Part shown: piece by piece, positions 57,601 to 61,200 of the stretch
Numbering within the stretch: the first letter of the stretch is position 1
Layout: every line of letters begins with the position of its first letter
DNA from: Himantopus leucocephalus
Lineage: Eukaryota > Chordata > Aves > Charadriiformes > Recurvirostridae
NCBI GenBank assembly: GCA_003993805.1
Contig: RSEF01000001.1
Span: 61,790,860 to 61,854,859 of the forward strand
Direction of reading: 5' to 3'
DNA: 64,000 nt
The notes under the pieces: generated by a model
Seen by the model: the letters and a program-made list of their open reading frames with translations, nothing else
The model's database searches: none
Told to the model about the DNA's origin: nothing
Position numbers and translations under genes: made by a program

Positions 57601-58259
57601 TACACACACGCCAGCTCGCAGGGAGGATAGTCAGCACAAAAGAAGGAGTACAAAGCACAGGGTGAGGAGGAGAGAAAAAAAAAATAGCCGGTGCTACACG
57701 CCCCTAAGATGCAATGACATGAAAATTTTTCAGATGAGAGGATCTGGAAGAGTGTGTGAAAGCCTGAGCAAAACCAATTCTCCCTGCTTCCACCAGCTCG
57801 CCCCTCTCTGAACCGTACAGACATCCCATTTTGAGCTGCAGACTTTATCAAACCTGTGATGTCCTTCAGTAAGAGCGAGAAAAACCACTTTCCTTTACTG
57901 CACATTGTTCAGCTTCAGCTCCTGAGCCACCAGCATGGTCCTGCACAAAGGATGACCAAGGCAGGTATGCTAGGAGACTGCAGTTTTCCTGCCCATCCAA
58001 CAAAACCTCTTGGCCCCATGATGGGAAAAAGCCTGCACGCACTGTGCAGCAGCCTCCACTCAGTTTGCACCTGAACCCAGCCTGGAAAACACCACAGCCT
58101 GACTGATCATGTAATCCCCACAACCCAAGTTGAGCAGGTGTGAGAGGGAAGCATGACTTACTAGGCACACGGTTGATAGCTTTCAGGGGTCTCAGGACAC
58201 GGACAGTACGGATTGCAGACAAGTTAATGTTTTGGAGATCCAGGGAGTACTCCACCATC
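479..58259 (-). CDS. CACNA1I: CACNA1I (Cav3.3 T-type calcium channel alpha-1I), partial gene, 22 exons
   Basis: Pore-forming subunit of a low-voltage-activated calcium channel in the plasma membrane, mainly of neurons; it opens near rest and supports burst firing. The window covers I-S4 through IV-S1 (1289 codons; the mammalian protein is about 2200 residues). Selectivity residues seen: E in TLEGW (domain I), E in TQEDW (II), D in ASKDGW (III). S4 helices with Arg/Lys every third residue are seen in I, II and III. Joining all exons gives one open frame with consistent phase and GT-AG sites throughout. Paralogue-specific stretches fit CACNA1I as I recall the mammalian proteins. Among the shorter introns, those at 631-1723, 3391-3876, 4003-5094, 5222-5541, 5727-6682, 6752-7578, 7703-8780, 8882-9829, 10247-11427, 14102-14474, 14631-15121, 15240-15933, 16120-16733 and 33291-33967 show nothing recognisable beyond splice signals. 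Confidence 0.96.
640..900 (+). repeat. Purine-rich tract (pyrimidine tract on the transcript strand)
   Basis: Low-complexity GA/A-rich stretch with few pyrimidines. In the sense of CACNA1I it is a long C/T tract directly before the IV-S1 acceptor at 631, extending far past a normal polypyrimidine tract. Confidence 0.7.
1724..1916 (-). CDS. CACNA1I: CACNA1I exon: domain III S6 and III-IV linker
   Basis: 193 nt, residues 1175-1238 plus one base. [20 protein letters not shown] and [16 protein letters not shown] form S6. The cytoplasmic III-IV linker is highly charged ([18 protein letters not shown], then LEKKRR) and should be helical. Acceptor CTCCTCCAG; donor GTAAGG at 1723, chosen because the next exon's AG completes Lys, matching KKRRKAQRLPYY of mammals. 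Confidence 0.95.
2203..2625 (-). mobile_element. CR1 LINE fragment, interrupted by a gap
   Basis: Reads as the reverse complement of a CR1 3' end: AGAATCACAG terminal repeats, then GGTTGGAAGGAACCTCTGGAG and ATCATCTAGTCCAACCCC, then GCAGCCTGTTCCAGTGC. After the N run, CTAAGTGCAGGACCCTACAC resembles a more 5' CR1 segment. It lies in the intron 1917-3300, which otherwise shows nothing. Confidence 0.85.
2439..2538. other. Assembly gap (100 N)
   Basis: Exactly 100 N, so probably a placeholder of unknown true size, lying inside the CR1 copy. Confidence 0.95.
3301..3390 (-). CDS. CACNA1I: CACNA1I exon: domain III selectivity filter
   Basis: 90 nt, residues 1145-1174, phase 0 at both ends. [20 protein letters not shown] holds the domain III filter aspartate (SKDGW, residue 1156), the Asp that distinguishes the T-type EEDD filter from the EEEE of L-, N- and P-type channels. 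Then [10 protein letters not shown]. Acceptor TGTTGCAG, donor GTACAA at 3300. Confidence 0.96.
3877..4002 (-). CDS. CACNA1I: CACNA1I exon: domain III S5-pore loop
   Basis: 126 nt, residues 1103-1144, phase 0 at both ends. [19 protein letters not shown] has an N-glycosylation sequon (NIT) also found in mammals; [20 protein letters not shown] leads to the pore helix. Acceptor CTCCTGCAG, donor GTGAGT at 3876. Confidence 0.96.
5095..5221 (-). CDS. CACNA1I: CACNA1I exon: domain III S4-S5 linker and S5
   Basis: 127 nt, residues 1061-1102. [20 protein letters not shown] is the S4-S5 linker; [19 protein letters not shown] is S5, ending GVQ. Acceptor CCCTTCTAG, donor GTAGGT at 5094. Confidence 0.96.
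5542..5726 (-). CDS. CACNA1I: CACNA1I exon: domain III S3-S4
   Basis: 185 nt, residues 999-1059 plus two bases. [36 protein letters not shown] (S3) and [18 protein letters not shown] (S4 sensor). Acceptor CTCTTGCAG. The only donor keeping phase is GTTAGA at 5541-5536, a weak site with T at +3; exon side CTCCG. The next exon supplies A to complete Arg. Confidence 0.95.
6683..6751 (-). CDS. CACNA1I: CACNA1I exon: domain III S2
   Basis: 69 nt, residues 976-998, phase 0 at both ends: [20 protein letters not shown] then TLK. It is the shortest exon found here. Acceptor TTTTTTCTAG, donor GTAAGT at 6682. Confidence 0.96.
7579..7702 (-). CDS. CACNA1I: CACNA1I exon: domain III S1
   Basis: 124 nt, residues 935-975. 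[35 protein letters not shown] is III-S1, ending EHRST. Acceptor CTCTTGCAG, donor GTGAGC at 7578. The first base completes an Arg codon split with the previous exon. Confidence 0.96.
8781..8881 (-). CDS. CACNA1I: CACNA1I exon: distal II-III linker leading to domain III
   Basis: 101 nt, residues 901-933 plus two bases. [18 protein letters not shown] and [16 protein letters not shown] are the conserved amphipathic approach to III-S1. A GTGAGT inside the exon (8829-8824) imitates a donor, but the conserved protein continues past it to the true donor GTTTGT at 8780. The acceptor AG at 8883-8882 is followed by a second AG two bases on; only the first keeps phase. Confidence 0.93.
9830..10246 (-). 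CDS. CACNA1I: CACNA1I exon: large II-III linker exon
   Basis: 417 nt, residues 762-900, phase 0 at both ends. A Ser/Arg-rich start ([19 protein letters not shown]) is followed by [29 protein letters not shown] and [16 protein letters not shown], and it ends [21 protein letters not shown] is five residues longer than the mammalian 1I sequence I recall and resembles the Cav3.1 form. The His-rich run of mammalian 1I before RRTLSLD is much reduced here. Acceptor CTCTTACAG, donor GTGAGT at 9829. Confidence 0.94.
11428..11630 (-). CDS. CACNA1I: CACNA1I exon: II-III linker, middle part
   Basis: 203 nt, residues 695-761. [19 protein letters not shown] and [20 protein letters not shown] match conserved islands of the 1I linker; the segment between ([19 protein letters not shown]) is poorly conserved and probably disordered. 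RKSSVMS is a plausible basophilic kinase target by motif only. Acceptor CCATCCAG, donor GTGAGT at 11427, phase 0. Confidence 0.94.
12600..12879 (-). mobile_element. CR1 LINE fragment ending at a gap
   Basis: Begins ATAGAATCATAGAATTGTTG, then ATCATCAAGTCCAACCATTA, CACCTCCAGGGATGG and ATATCCAATCTAAACCTCGC, the order expected for the reverse complement of a CR1 3' region. One N at 12623. It is cut by the gap at 12880. Confidence 0.88.
12880..12979. other. Assembly gap (100 N)
   Basis: Exactly 100 N, directly next to CR1 sequence, in the 2.4-kb intron between the two middle II-III linker exons. Confidence 0.95.
13420..13760 (-). mobile_element. Old, diverged CR1/L3-type LINE remnant
   Basis: CAGACTGTTCCAACAGTTAA, a TTTTTTCAGGCTGAATTTGT block and CCCAGATTTGGACACAGTGT resemble the reverse complement of ancient amniote CR1/L3 LINE tails, strongly diverged. 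Recognised by eye from pattern order only. Confidence 0.5.
14011..14101 (-). CDS. CACNA1I: CACNA1I exon: start of II-III linker
   Basis: 91 nt, residues 664-693 plus one base. [16 protein letters not shown] is a near-exact 1I signature. The following [14 protein letters not shown] has diverged. Acceptor TTCCAG at 14102, donor GTACAA at 14010, with a split Asp codon completed by the next exon. Confidence 0.94.
14475..14630 (-). CDS. CACNA1I: CACNA1I exon: domain II selectivity filter and S6
   Basis: 156 nt, residues 612-663, phase 0 at both ends. [17 protein letters not shown] carries the domain II filter glutamate (TQEDW, residue 616). [22 protein letters not shown] is S6. Acceptor GATTGCAG, donor GTGAGT at 14474. 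Confidence 0.96.
15122..15239 (-). CDS. CACNA1I: CACNA1I exon: domain II S5-pore loop
   Basis: 118 nt, residues 573-611. [16 protein letters not shown] leads into the short domain II turret; [20 protein letters not shown] is the pore helix. Acceptor CCCAACAG, donor GTGAGC at 15121, phase 0. Confidence 0.96.
15934..16119 (-). CDS. CACNA1I: CACNA1I exon: domain II S4 sensor, S4-S5 linker and S5
   Basis: 186 nt, residues 511-571. [17 protein letters not shown] is the domain II voltage sensor with five Arg and one Lys in register. [19 protein letters not shown] is the S4-S5 linker and [11 protein letters not shown] the S5 helix. Acceptor GGCCATAG at 16120, donor GTGAGG at 15933. Split Ser codons at both ends match the mammalian gene. 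Confidence 0.96.
16734..16885 (-). CDS. CACNA1I: CACNA1I exon: domain II S2-S3
   Basis: 152 nt, residues 460-509. [19 protein letters not shown] is the end of the S1-S2 loop and S2; [19 protein letters not shown] and [12 protein letters not shown] cover S2-S3 and S3. The acidic and aromatic residues expected of the gating-charge transfer centre are present. Acceptor CTCTCCAG, donor GTGACA at 16733 (a weaker match at +5/+6 than most exons here). Confidence 0.96.
17688..17784. repeat. A-rich low-complexity tract, (A4-11 G)n
   Basis: Almost pure adenine broken by single or paired G; on the transcript strand a T/C tract. It resembles an expanded degenerate microsatellite, prone to length polymorphism. 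Confidence 0.9.
18160..18290 (-). mobile_element. CR1 LINE 3' fragment
   Basis: Three tandem ACGGAATC units (CACGGAATCACGGAATCACG) followed by AGTTGGAAGGGACCTCTAGA and GATCATCTAGTC. This is the CR1 terminal 8-bp repeat and adjoining 3' UTR in reverse orientation. Confidence 0.88.
24209..24350 (-). mobile_element. CR1 LINE 3' fragment
   Basis: ATAGAATCATAGAACCGTTT, GGGTTGGAACGGACATTTAA, AGATCATCTAG, then CCACTAGACCAGGTTACTCA and AGCCCCATCCAGCCTGGCCT: reverse complement of a CR1 3' end. Confidence 0.9.
24840..25030. repeat. Purine-rich GA tract
   Basis: About 190 bases dominated by A and G, including a short (GA)n run near 24870-24886. Low complexity, with no coding sense. Confidence 0.75.
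25247..25650 (-). CDS. CACNA1I: CACNA1I exon: distal I-II linker and domain II S1
   Basis: 404 nt, residues 326-459. The linker begins [19 protein letters not shown], aligning with mammalian LCPxHSPLD...LVQPI, which fixes the acceptor at CTTACCAG (25651-25652). A CPRC pair and a strongly acidic run ([11 protein letters not shown]) follow. [33 protein letters not shown] is the membrane-entry segment and II-S1. Donor GTAAGG at 25246, phase 0. Confidence 0.94.
25651..27048 (-). other. Intron inside the I-II linker
   Basis: In mammals this position can hold the alternatively used exon 9. I see no exon-like segment resembling it, apart from in-frame read-through past the donor at 27048 to 26915. 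No repeats recognised. Confidence 0.7.
27049..27355 (-). CDS. CACNA1I: CACNA1I exon: end of I-S6 and proximal I-II linker (gating brake)
   Basis: 307 nt, residues 223-324. [18 protein letters not shown] finishes S6. The following [19 protein letters not shown] and [19 protein letters not shown] correspond to the helix-loop-helix gating brake of T-type channels. The chosen donor is GTAAGG at 27048, after QRHY plus one base: it has the best splice score by eye and is in phase with the next exon (A plus GA = Arg). The frame stays open past this donor for about 45 codons to a TGA at 26915. Confidence 0.92.
27356..33197 (-). other. 5.8-kb intron between I-S6 exons
   Basis: Unique-looking sequence. 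The one distinctive element is the G-run at 31400-31425. No CR1 or LTR recognised. Confidence 0.8.
31400..31425 (+). repeat. Poly-G run (18 G, T, 7 G)
   Basis: Uninterrupted 18-G run, one T, then 7 G, followed by TTTGG. It can form a G-quadruplex on the plus strand, which is the template strand for CACNA1I. Confidence 0.9.
33198..33290 (-). CDS. CACNA1I: CACNA1I exon: domain I selectivity filter and S6
   Basis: 93 nt, residues 192-222, phase 0 at both ends. [19 protein letters not shown] carries the domain I filter glutamate (TLEGW, residue 196). [12 protein letters not shown] begins S6. Acceptor TTTGCAG, donor GTAAGT at 33197. Confidence 0.96.
33968..34283 (-). CDS. CACNA1I: CACNA1I exon: domain I extracellular S5-pore loop and pore helix start
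   Basis: 316 nt, residues 87-191. The long extracellular turret of domain I is Cys-rich: [51 protein letters not shown] is diagnostic for the 1I paralogue. A glycosylation sequon NIS sits at residues 154-156; mammals have a sequon at the same place. The preceding stretch DKDDYYYYN has four consecutive Tyr, which differs from the mammalian protein as I recall it. It ends GYAWIVIFQ, the start of the pore helix. Donor GTAAGA at 33967. Confidence 0.96.
34284..36567 (-). other. 2.3-kb intron between I-S5 exon and turret exon
   Basis: AT-rich 34.7-35.6 kb with two homeodomain/POU-like words, and a palindromic hairpin cluster at 36009-36049. No mobile element recognised. Confidence 0.8.
36009..36049. 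repeat. Overlapping palindrome and hairpin
   Basis: TTTTCCAATATATTGGAAAA (36009-36028) is a perfect 20-bp palindrome. Bases 36019-36032 and 36036-36049 form a perfect 14-bp stem with a 3-base loop (CAA). The two structures share the arm at 36019-36028 and are mutually exclusive folds. Confidence 0.9.
36568..36727 (-). CDS. CACNA1I: CACNA1I exon: domain I S4-S5 linker and S5
   Basis: 160 nt, residues 34-85. Starts GC-ATG-CGC ([17 protein letters not shown]) and runs through the S5 helix ([21 protein letters not shown]) to [10 protein letters not shown]. Acceptor CTGCAG at 36733-36728, donor GTGAGT at 36567. The preceding intron is 21.4 kb. The Ser codon split with the upstream exon (A plus GC) and the Ile codon split with the next (AT plus A) both match the mammalian residues. 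Confidence 0.96.
40896..41060. promoter_or_regulatory. CpG-rich intronic patch, possible alternative promoter
   Basis: About 13 CpG in 165 bases, including GTGGCGGCGGCGAG and CCGGGG, against a CpG-poor background. On the minus strand it ends in ATG CCG G followed by GTGAGT (donor at 40939-40934). Promoter activity is inference; no TATA box was identified. Confidence 0.35.
43462..43513. mobile_element. 52-bp mini-element with LTR-like inverted ends
   Basis: Starts TGTCATGGTTTG and ends CAAACCAGGACA, inverted with one mismatch, the same kind of TGTC...GACA ends as the provirus LTRs at 49203-54756. It is flanked by CTAAT and CTAGT (4 of 5 identical), consistent with a decayed 5-bp target duplication. 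Probably a heavily deleted solo LTR. Confidence 0.45.
45243..45266. repeat. Poly-A run (23 A) ending in an N
   Basis: Homopolymer followed by an ambiguous base at 45266, likely a sequencing-limited length. Confidence 0.9.
48880..49065 (-). mobile_element. Old, diverged CR1/L3-type LINE remnant
   Basis: TTTTACAGTCTAATTACAAA, CTGGGTGGAGAACTTCCTTA and GATTACACTGGATGTCC follow the order of a reversed ancient LINE tail. Diverged; by-eye call. Confidence 0.45.
49203..49578 (+). repeat. 5' LTR of the ERV-L-like provirus
   Basis: Begins TGTCCTGGTTCCATCAGG. Shared blocks with the 3' LTR include GGGCTGGGGGCTTCCTGG, ATTATTGTTGTTTTCCT and TTCTTCTGATTCTCCTCTCA. The end is placed at GCTGAACA by comparison with the 3' LTR and the adjacent primer-binding-site-like TGGGGCACAAAGG. 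Confidence 0.85.
49579..49596 (+). other. Putative primer binding site of the provirus
   Basis: TGGGGCACAAAGGGTTGA starts with TGG directly after the LTR end, as retroviral tRNA primer sites do. Which tRNA is not certain; a leucine tRNA is usual for ERV-L. Confidence 0.4.
49597..50703 (+). pseudogene. Provirus leader and gag-region remnant
   Basis: Lies where gag is expected. Open pieces (for example 50154-50426) are short and have no motif I can name. It contains short repeated units of the kind CCCCTGTGACAGGCACTGTGG near 50380-50470. Ends at the N gap. Confidence 0.4.
50704..50803. other. Assembly gap (100 N) inside the provirus
   Basis: Exactly 100 N between provirus sequence and a CR1 3' end, so most of the nested CR1 may be missing from the assembly. 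Confidence 0.95.
50804..50915 (+). mobile_element. CR1 LINE 3' end nested in the provirus
   Basis: GAGCAACCTGATCTAGTGGG, TGTCCCTGCCTATGGCAGGG, AGGTTGGAACCTGATGATCC and the terminal CATTCTATGATTCTATGG are the sense-strand CR1 3' UTR and tail. It is the only plus-oriented CR1 recognised in the window, and it is younger than the provirus it interrupts. Confidence 0.9.
50930..51110 (+). pseudogene. Retroviral protease remnant
   Basis: Reads [10 protein letters not shown] and, further on, [10 protein letters not shown], the conserved hydrophobic-Gly-x-Asp region of retroviral aspartic proteases. The catalytic Asp end is not seen and may be in the gap. Confidence 0.55.
51134..52330 (+). pseudogene. 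Reverse transcriptase remnant
   Basis: [19 protein letters not shown] (51311-51367) is a clear retroviral RT motif. A frameshift and stop follow within 40 bases, and several more stops occur (for example near 51470 and 51591). The polymerase active-site box reads YIND at 51670-51681 instead of Y-x-D-D, so one catalytic Asp is changed. Inactive. Confidence 0.85.
52541..52990 (+). pseudogene. RNase H remnant
   Basis: FTDGSA (near 52568), [10 protein letters not shown] (near 52687), [11 protein letters not shown] (near 52753) and QMDQAAK (near 52958) supply the four expected carboxylates, in two different frames with a break near 52690. Confidence 0.75.
53025..53837 (+). pseudogene. Integrase remnant
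   Basis: Zinc-binding pieces [10 protein letters not shown] (53031 onward) and GCETC (near 53141) are followed by catalytic-core pieces QIDFIT (53237 onward), LDNGTHF (near 53416) and SGKTERY (near 53511), giving the D, D and E positions. A C-terminal stretch ending near 53837 follows. Frameshifts and stops (53096, 53201) separate these pieces. Confidence 0.85.
54383..54756 (+). repeat. 3' LTR of the ERV-L-like provirus
   Basis: Starts TGTCCTGCTTCTGGTGG and ends GCTAAACCATGACA. A purine-rich AAGGGGTGGATAA just before it can serve as polypurine tract. It differs from the 5' LTR at many sites, so the insertion is not recent. Confidence 0.88.
55385..55640 (-). mobile_element. Diverged CR1-like LINE remnant
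   Basis: GGCCAAAGGTCCCATTAATT, GCTGTACCCCACTAGGCACC, CACAAGTGTTTGTTTACAGC and CTTAGCCAGTTTTCAACCTT follow the order of the reverse complement of an internal CR1 region, with much divergence. It ends near an 18-T run at 55617-55634. Confidence 0.4.
58162..58259 (-). CDS. CACNA1I: CACNA1I exon: domain I S4 voltage sensor
   Basis: 98 nt, residues 1-32 with a split Gly codon before and a split Ser codon after. It encodes the end of I-S3, the S3-S4 loop and the sensor [18 protein letters not shown]. Acceptor is CTTCTCCAG (AG at 58261-58260) and donor GTAAGT (58161-58156). NINLSAIR separates this from CACNA1G. It is the most 5' exon in the window; the I-S1 to I-S3 exons must lie past 64000, because nothing like them appears in 58260-64000. 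Confidence 0.95.
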
Positions 58260-61200
58260 CTGGAGAAGAGGAGAGAGAGAGAAAAAAAAAGAAGTTTAAA
58301 AGAATCCAAAATCTTTGCTTGAGTTACAGAATTGTCATTTTTTCATTGAAGGCTTTCTAGAAGTCACGGGGACGAAGCCTGAGTCTTTGTGAGCAAAGCT
58401 GAAGCCTCCAGAAGCTCTTCAGGAGCAGAACCAGAGCCCGCAACTCCCATGGCAGAAAACACAGCCTGTCCATGGGACGGCAGCGAGCAGTGAGAACACG
58501 CTGTGAAGATAACACTTACCTGCTGCAACCATCAGGAGGGAAAGGAGCTGCAAGAAGATGCCCCAACGAGGAGTGTGTGCTCCTGGTGAGGGCATGCATG
58601 TGGGCTAGACATTTCCCACGAGGCCAGGAGGAGGGGGGCTGCATAGCCAGTTCTGCTGAGCGTTACCTGCAGCACAGCAGGGTGCTCCGCTCATCTCACA
58701 GTGCGGGATGAGGTCCCTGGAGGCGGCTTCAGCTAACCTGTTTTACCTCACATCGAAGCAAACTCCCTACTTAAAGCAGTAACTGCTTCAGCTAGGCAGG
58801 AAGGCTTCTCCCATAGCTGTGAATCACTTTTCTGACACCAACCAAAAGGGGAAAAGCCTAATTTTAGGACATATGCTAGACCTTAGCTTTCCTAACCCAA
58901 CAGCATGCTCCCTAAATAACCTGAAAGTGCAAACAGCTATGACTAACACATTGGCTTTGCTGCAAGAGCAGCAGGTGCAGGTGAAAAAAAGTGACCTGGC
59001 CCAGCATCCCTTAGCCCAGTGCTGTCCTCCTTGCCCAGTATGGCAAATATCCAGTAACTTGCTTGCCTCGTGGAAAGCATGGCGAGAAACTGGATTATAA
59101 TAACCATTTACCCTGGCCAGTAATTTCCACCTGAGAATGTCAAAGCATTTTGCACGTTTCAGTGAAGATAGGTGCGTGAGGCCTCTGGGAAGACATGGGC
59201 TGTTGTCACCAGCTCCCCTGGGGTGACCCTGATGCGCAGAGGGGAACAAGAGGGTGACAAATTTGGCAGGTGAAAGAGCAGCAAAGTCAGGACAGGAACG
59301 GCTTCTCCTGAATCTCTTCTCAGATATGAATAACGAAGCCACAAAAAGCTCCATTTTCCTTGGCCTTTCAACATGCTCAAGAGACAGGGCGTGAACAGGG
59401 GACACAGCTTTTTGTTAGTGCACCCCTTCTCAAACCAAAAACAATTTATACAGAAAGACCCACAACTCAATAGTCCAGTAACCCGAAGTCCACCCAAATC
59501 CCTCTGTCCAGGAATCAACAAAGAGTAAATCAGAGAGCCTAAGTGAGATGTTGAAAGAGAAATGGGGTACAGCCAGTCTGTAAGAAATATTAGGGAGAAG
59601 ACTTGACTGAAACTTGAGTGAAATGGACTGAACCTTCCATCGATCACCCTCTTCACTCAAAAGGACTTTGAAGAGCAAATGTCTAGTTATCTGTCTACAC
59701 CTTTCACAAAGGGGACTTGTCAGAGTGATAGATTTTCAAACACAATGGGGTAAACCTGTCGAAGTGTTGTGATTATTCTCTCTCATGCTCTCTTTCTTTC
59801 TCTCCCTCACTCCTTTCACTCTGTTCTCTCATGCACTTTTAGGGTAATTGCATGAAATAATTCTTCCTCTGAAATGCAGTGGCATTCATTTACCTCCCTG
59901 GAGCTGTCAGTTCCACGTACACTGAGTGCAGAAGGAGAAAGGAGTGATTTCATGCAGATAATCAAAATATTCACACCCCTAAAAAAATGCAACCGCCAAA
60001 AACCCCACCCCAAACCAAGCAGTAATACTTAAACAGCTTAGAGAAAGCATTAGTGATAAGCAGAAGCTTGGGATCTGGTCAGCTGAAACTGGGAAAAGGG
60101 TATGAAAGGAGGAAGAATGCACACTGATGTAAACGCAGAGACATGGTTACGGGGCATCACGCAAAGGACATAATTGTGGTACAGATGAACACAGTTCAAA
60201 GGGCCTTGAGTAAGCACTGATCAACCTTGCTCCAAAGACATAAAGCAAGGCAGCCTCATCAGCGTGTTGTTGCTCCAGAATTAGACAGACCTGCTGAAAC
60301 TTTGGAACTACGGTACAGGCAAAGACCTCTGAATGCAAAAAAAATAATTTTGAGCAGTAGCAGAATAACTTCAAACACACTGTGTCAGATGTCAAATAAG
60401 CAAATGGCCCCAAAACACGTCTAATTTAAAAAAAATGGTCTTTTCTGAACTGCAACTGACCAAATGAGAAGTTCTGAAGAACACCACGACCCTCACAATG
60501 ACTGAGCGCAGAGGAACAGCACAGAGCTAGAGCTGAGATGAAATCTGCGGGCAAAGGTGACATCTTTTCTTAGACTTAGCCATGCAAAATTTATTTAAAA
60601 ATAGAACCTCCGCTTACAAACCATTCAGGTTTTATTCTCTTCCAGCTACAACCACATTGCTGGTATTACAGTTGGAGTCACCTCATTAGGTGCATATTGC
60701 TGCCCTCTCTTAGGTGGAATGAGCTTTCCACCTACATGGCACAGTCTGCATGTCACTAGAAAATAATCATCAAAGTAGCGAGCACGGGTCCTTTTGGAGC
60801 AAGACAAGTGCTACCTTAGCTGCAACTGTACAGTTCCTACAGGCAACGTGCCAGACTCCTGCAGCCTTCAGTGGCTGCAGATTTACTGTGATTACGTTCG
60901 TTTAGCTAGGAAAAAAAAAGCTGAACAGTCAATCACTCTGCCAATGAAAACAGCAGGCTGTTCCCAAGGATGGGTCAGAGAAGGGCAACTTAAATTTTTC
61001 AGAGAGCAACTTCTAACAAAAACGAGCTCAACCCTAGCAGGCCCCAGGACTTTGGCTGGCTTAGCAGACCCTTTCTGCCTACGGTCCTTCCTGAAGCCTC
61101 CTGGTCTTGGCTGTAATAACAGAGACACATCCAGGATGCTTAAATCCCCGTGGATGAGCTATGCCTCCTGTAATAACATAAATCATATCCAAAACAACTC

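Larger units (their letters stand above)
36728..58161 (-). other. 21.4-kb intron between I-S4 and I-S5 exons
   Basis: The largest intron in the window. It contains a CpG-rich patch (40896-41060), a 52-bp LTR-like mini-element (43462-43513), a 23-A run with an N (45243-45266), old CR1-like remnants (about 48880-49065 and 55385-55640) and an ERV-L-like provirus on the opposite strand (49203-54756) with a nested CR1. Long plus-strand frames here (for example 39672-40346) resemble no protein I know. Confidence 0.85.

Noticed and set aside
479..58259. Identity as CACNA1G or CACNA1H
   Set aside because: Domain sequences are shared among paralogues, but the turret of domain I, the start of the II-III linker and the III-IV/IV-S1 junction all match 1I wording rather than 1G or 1H.
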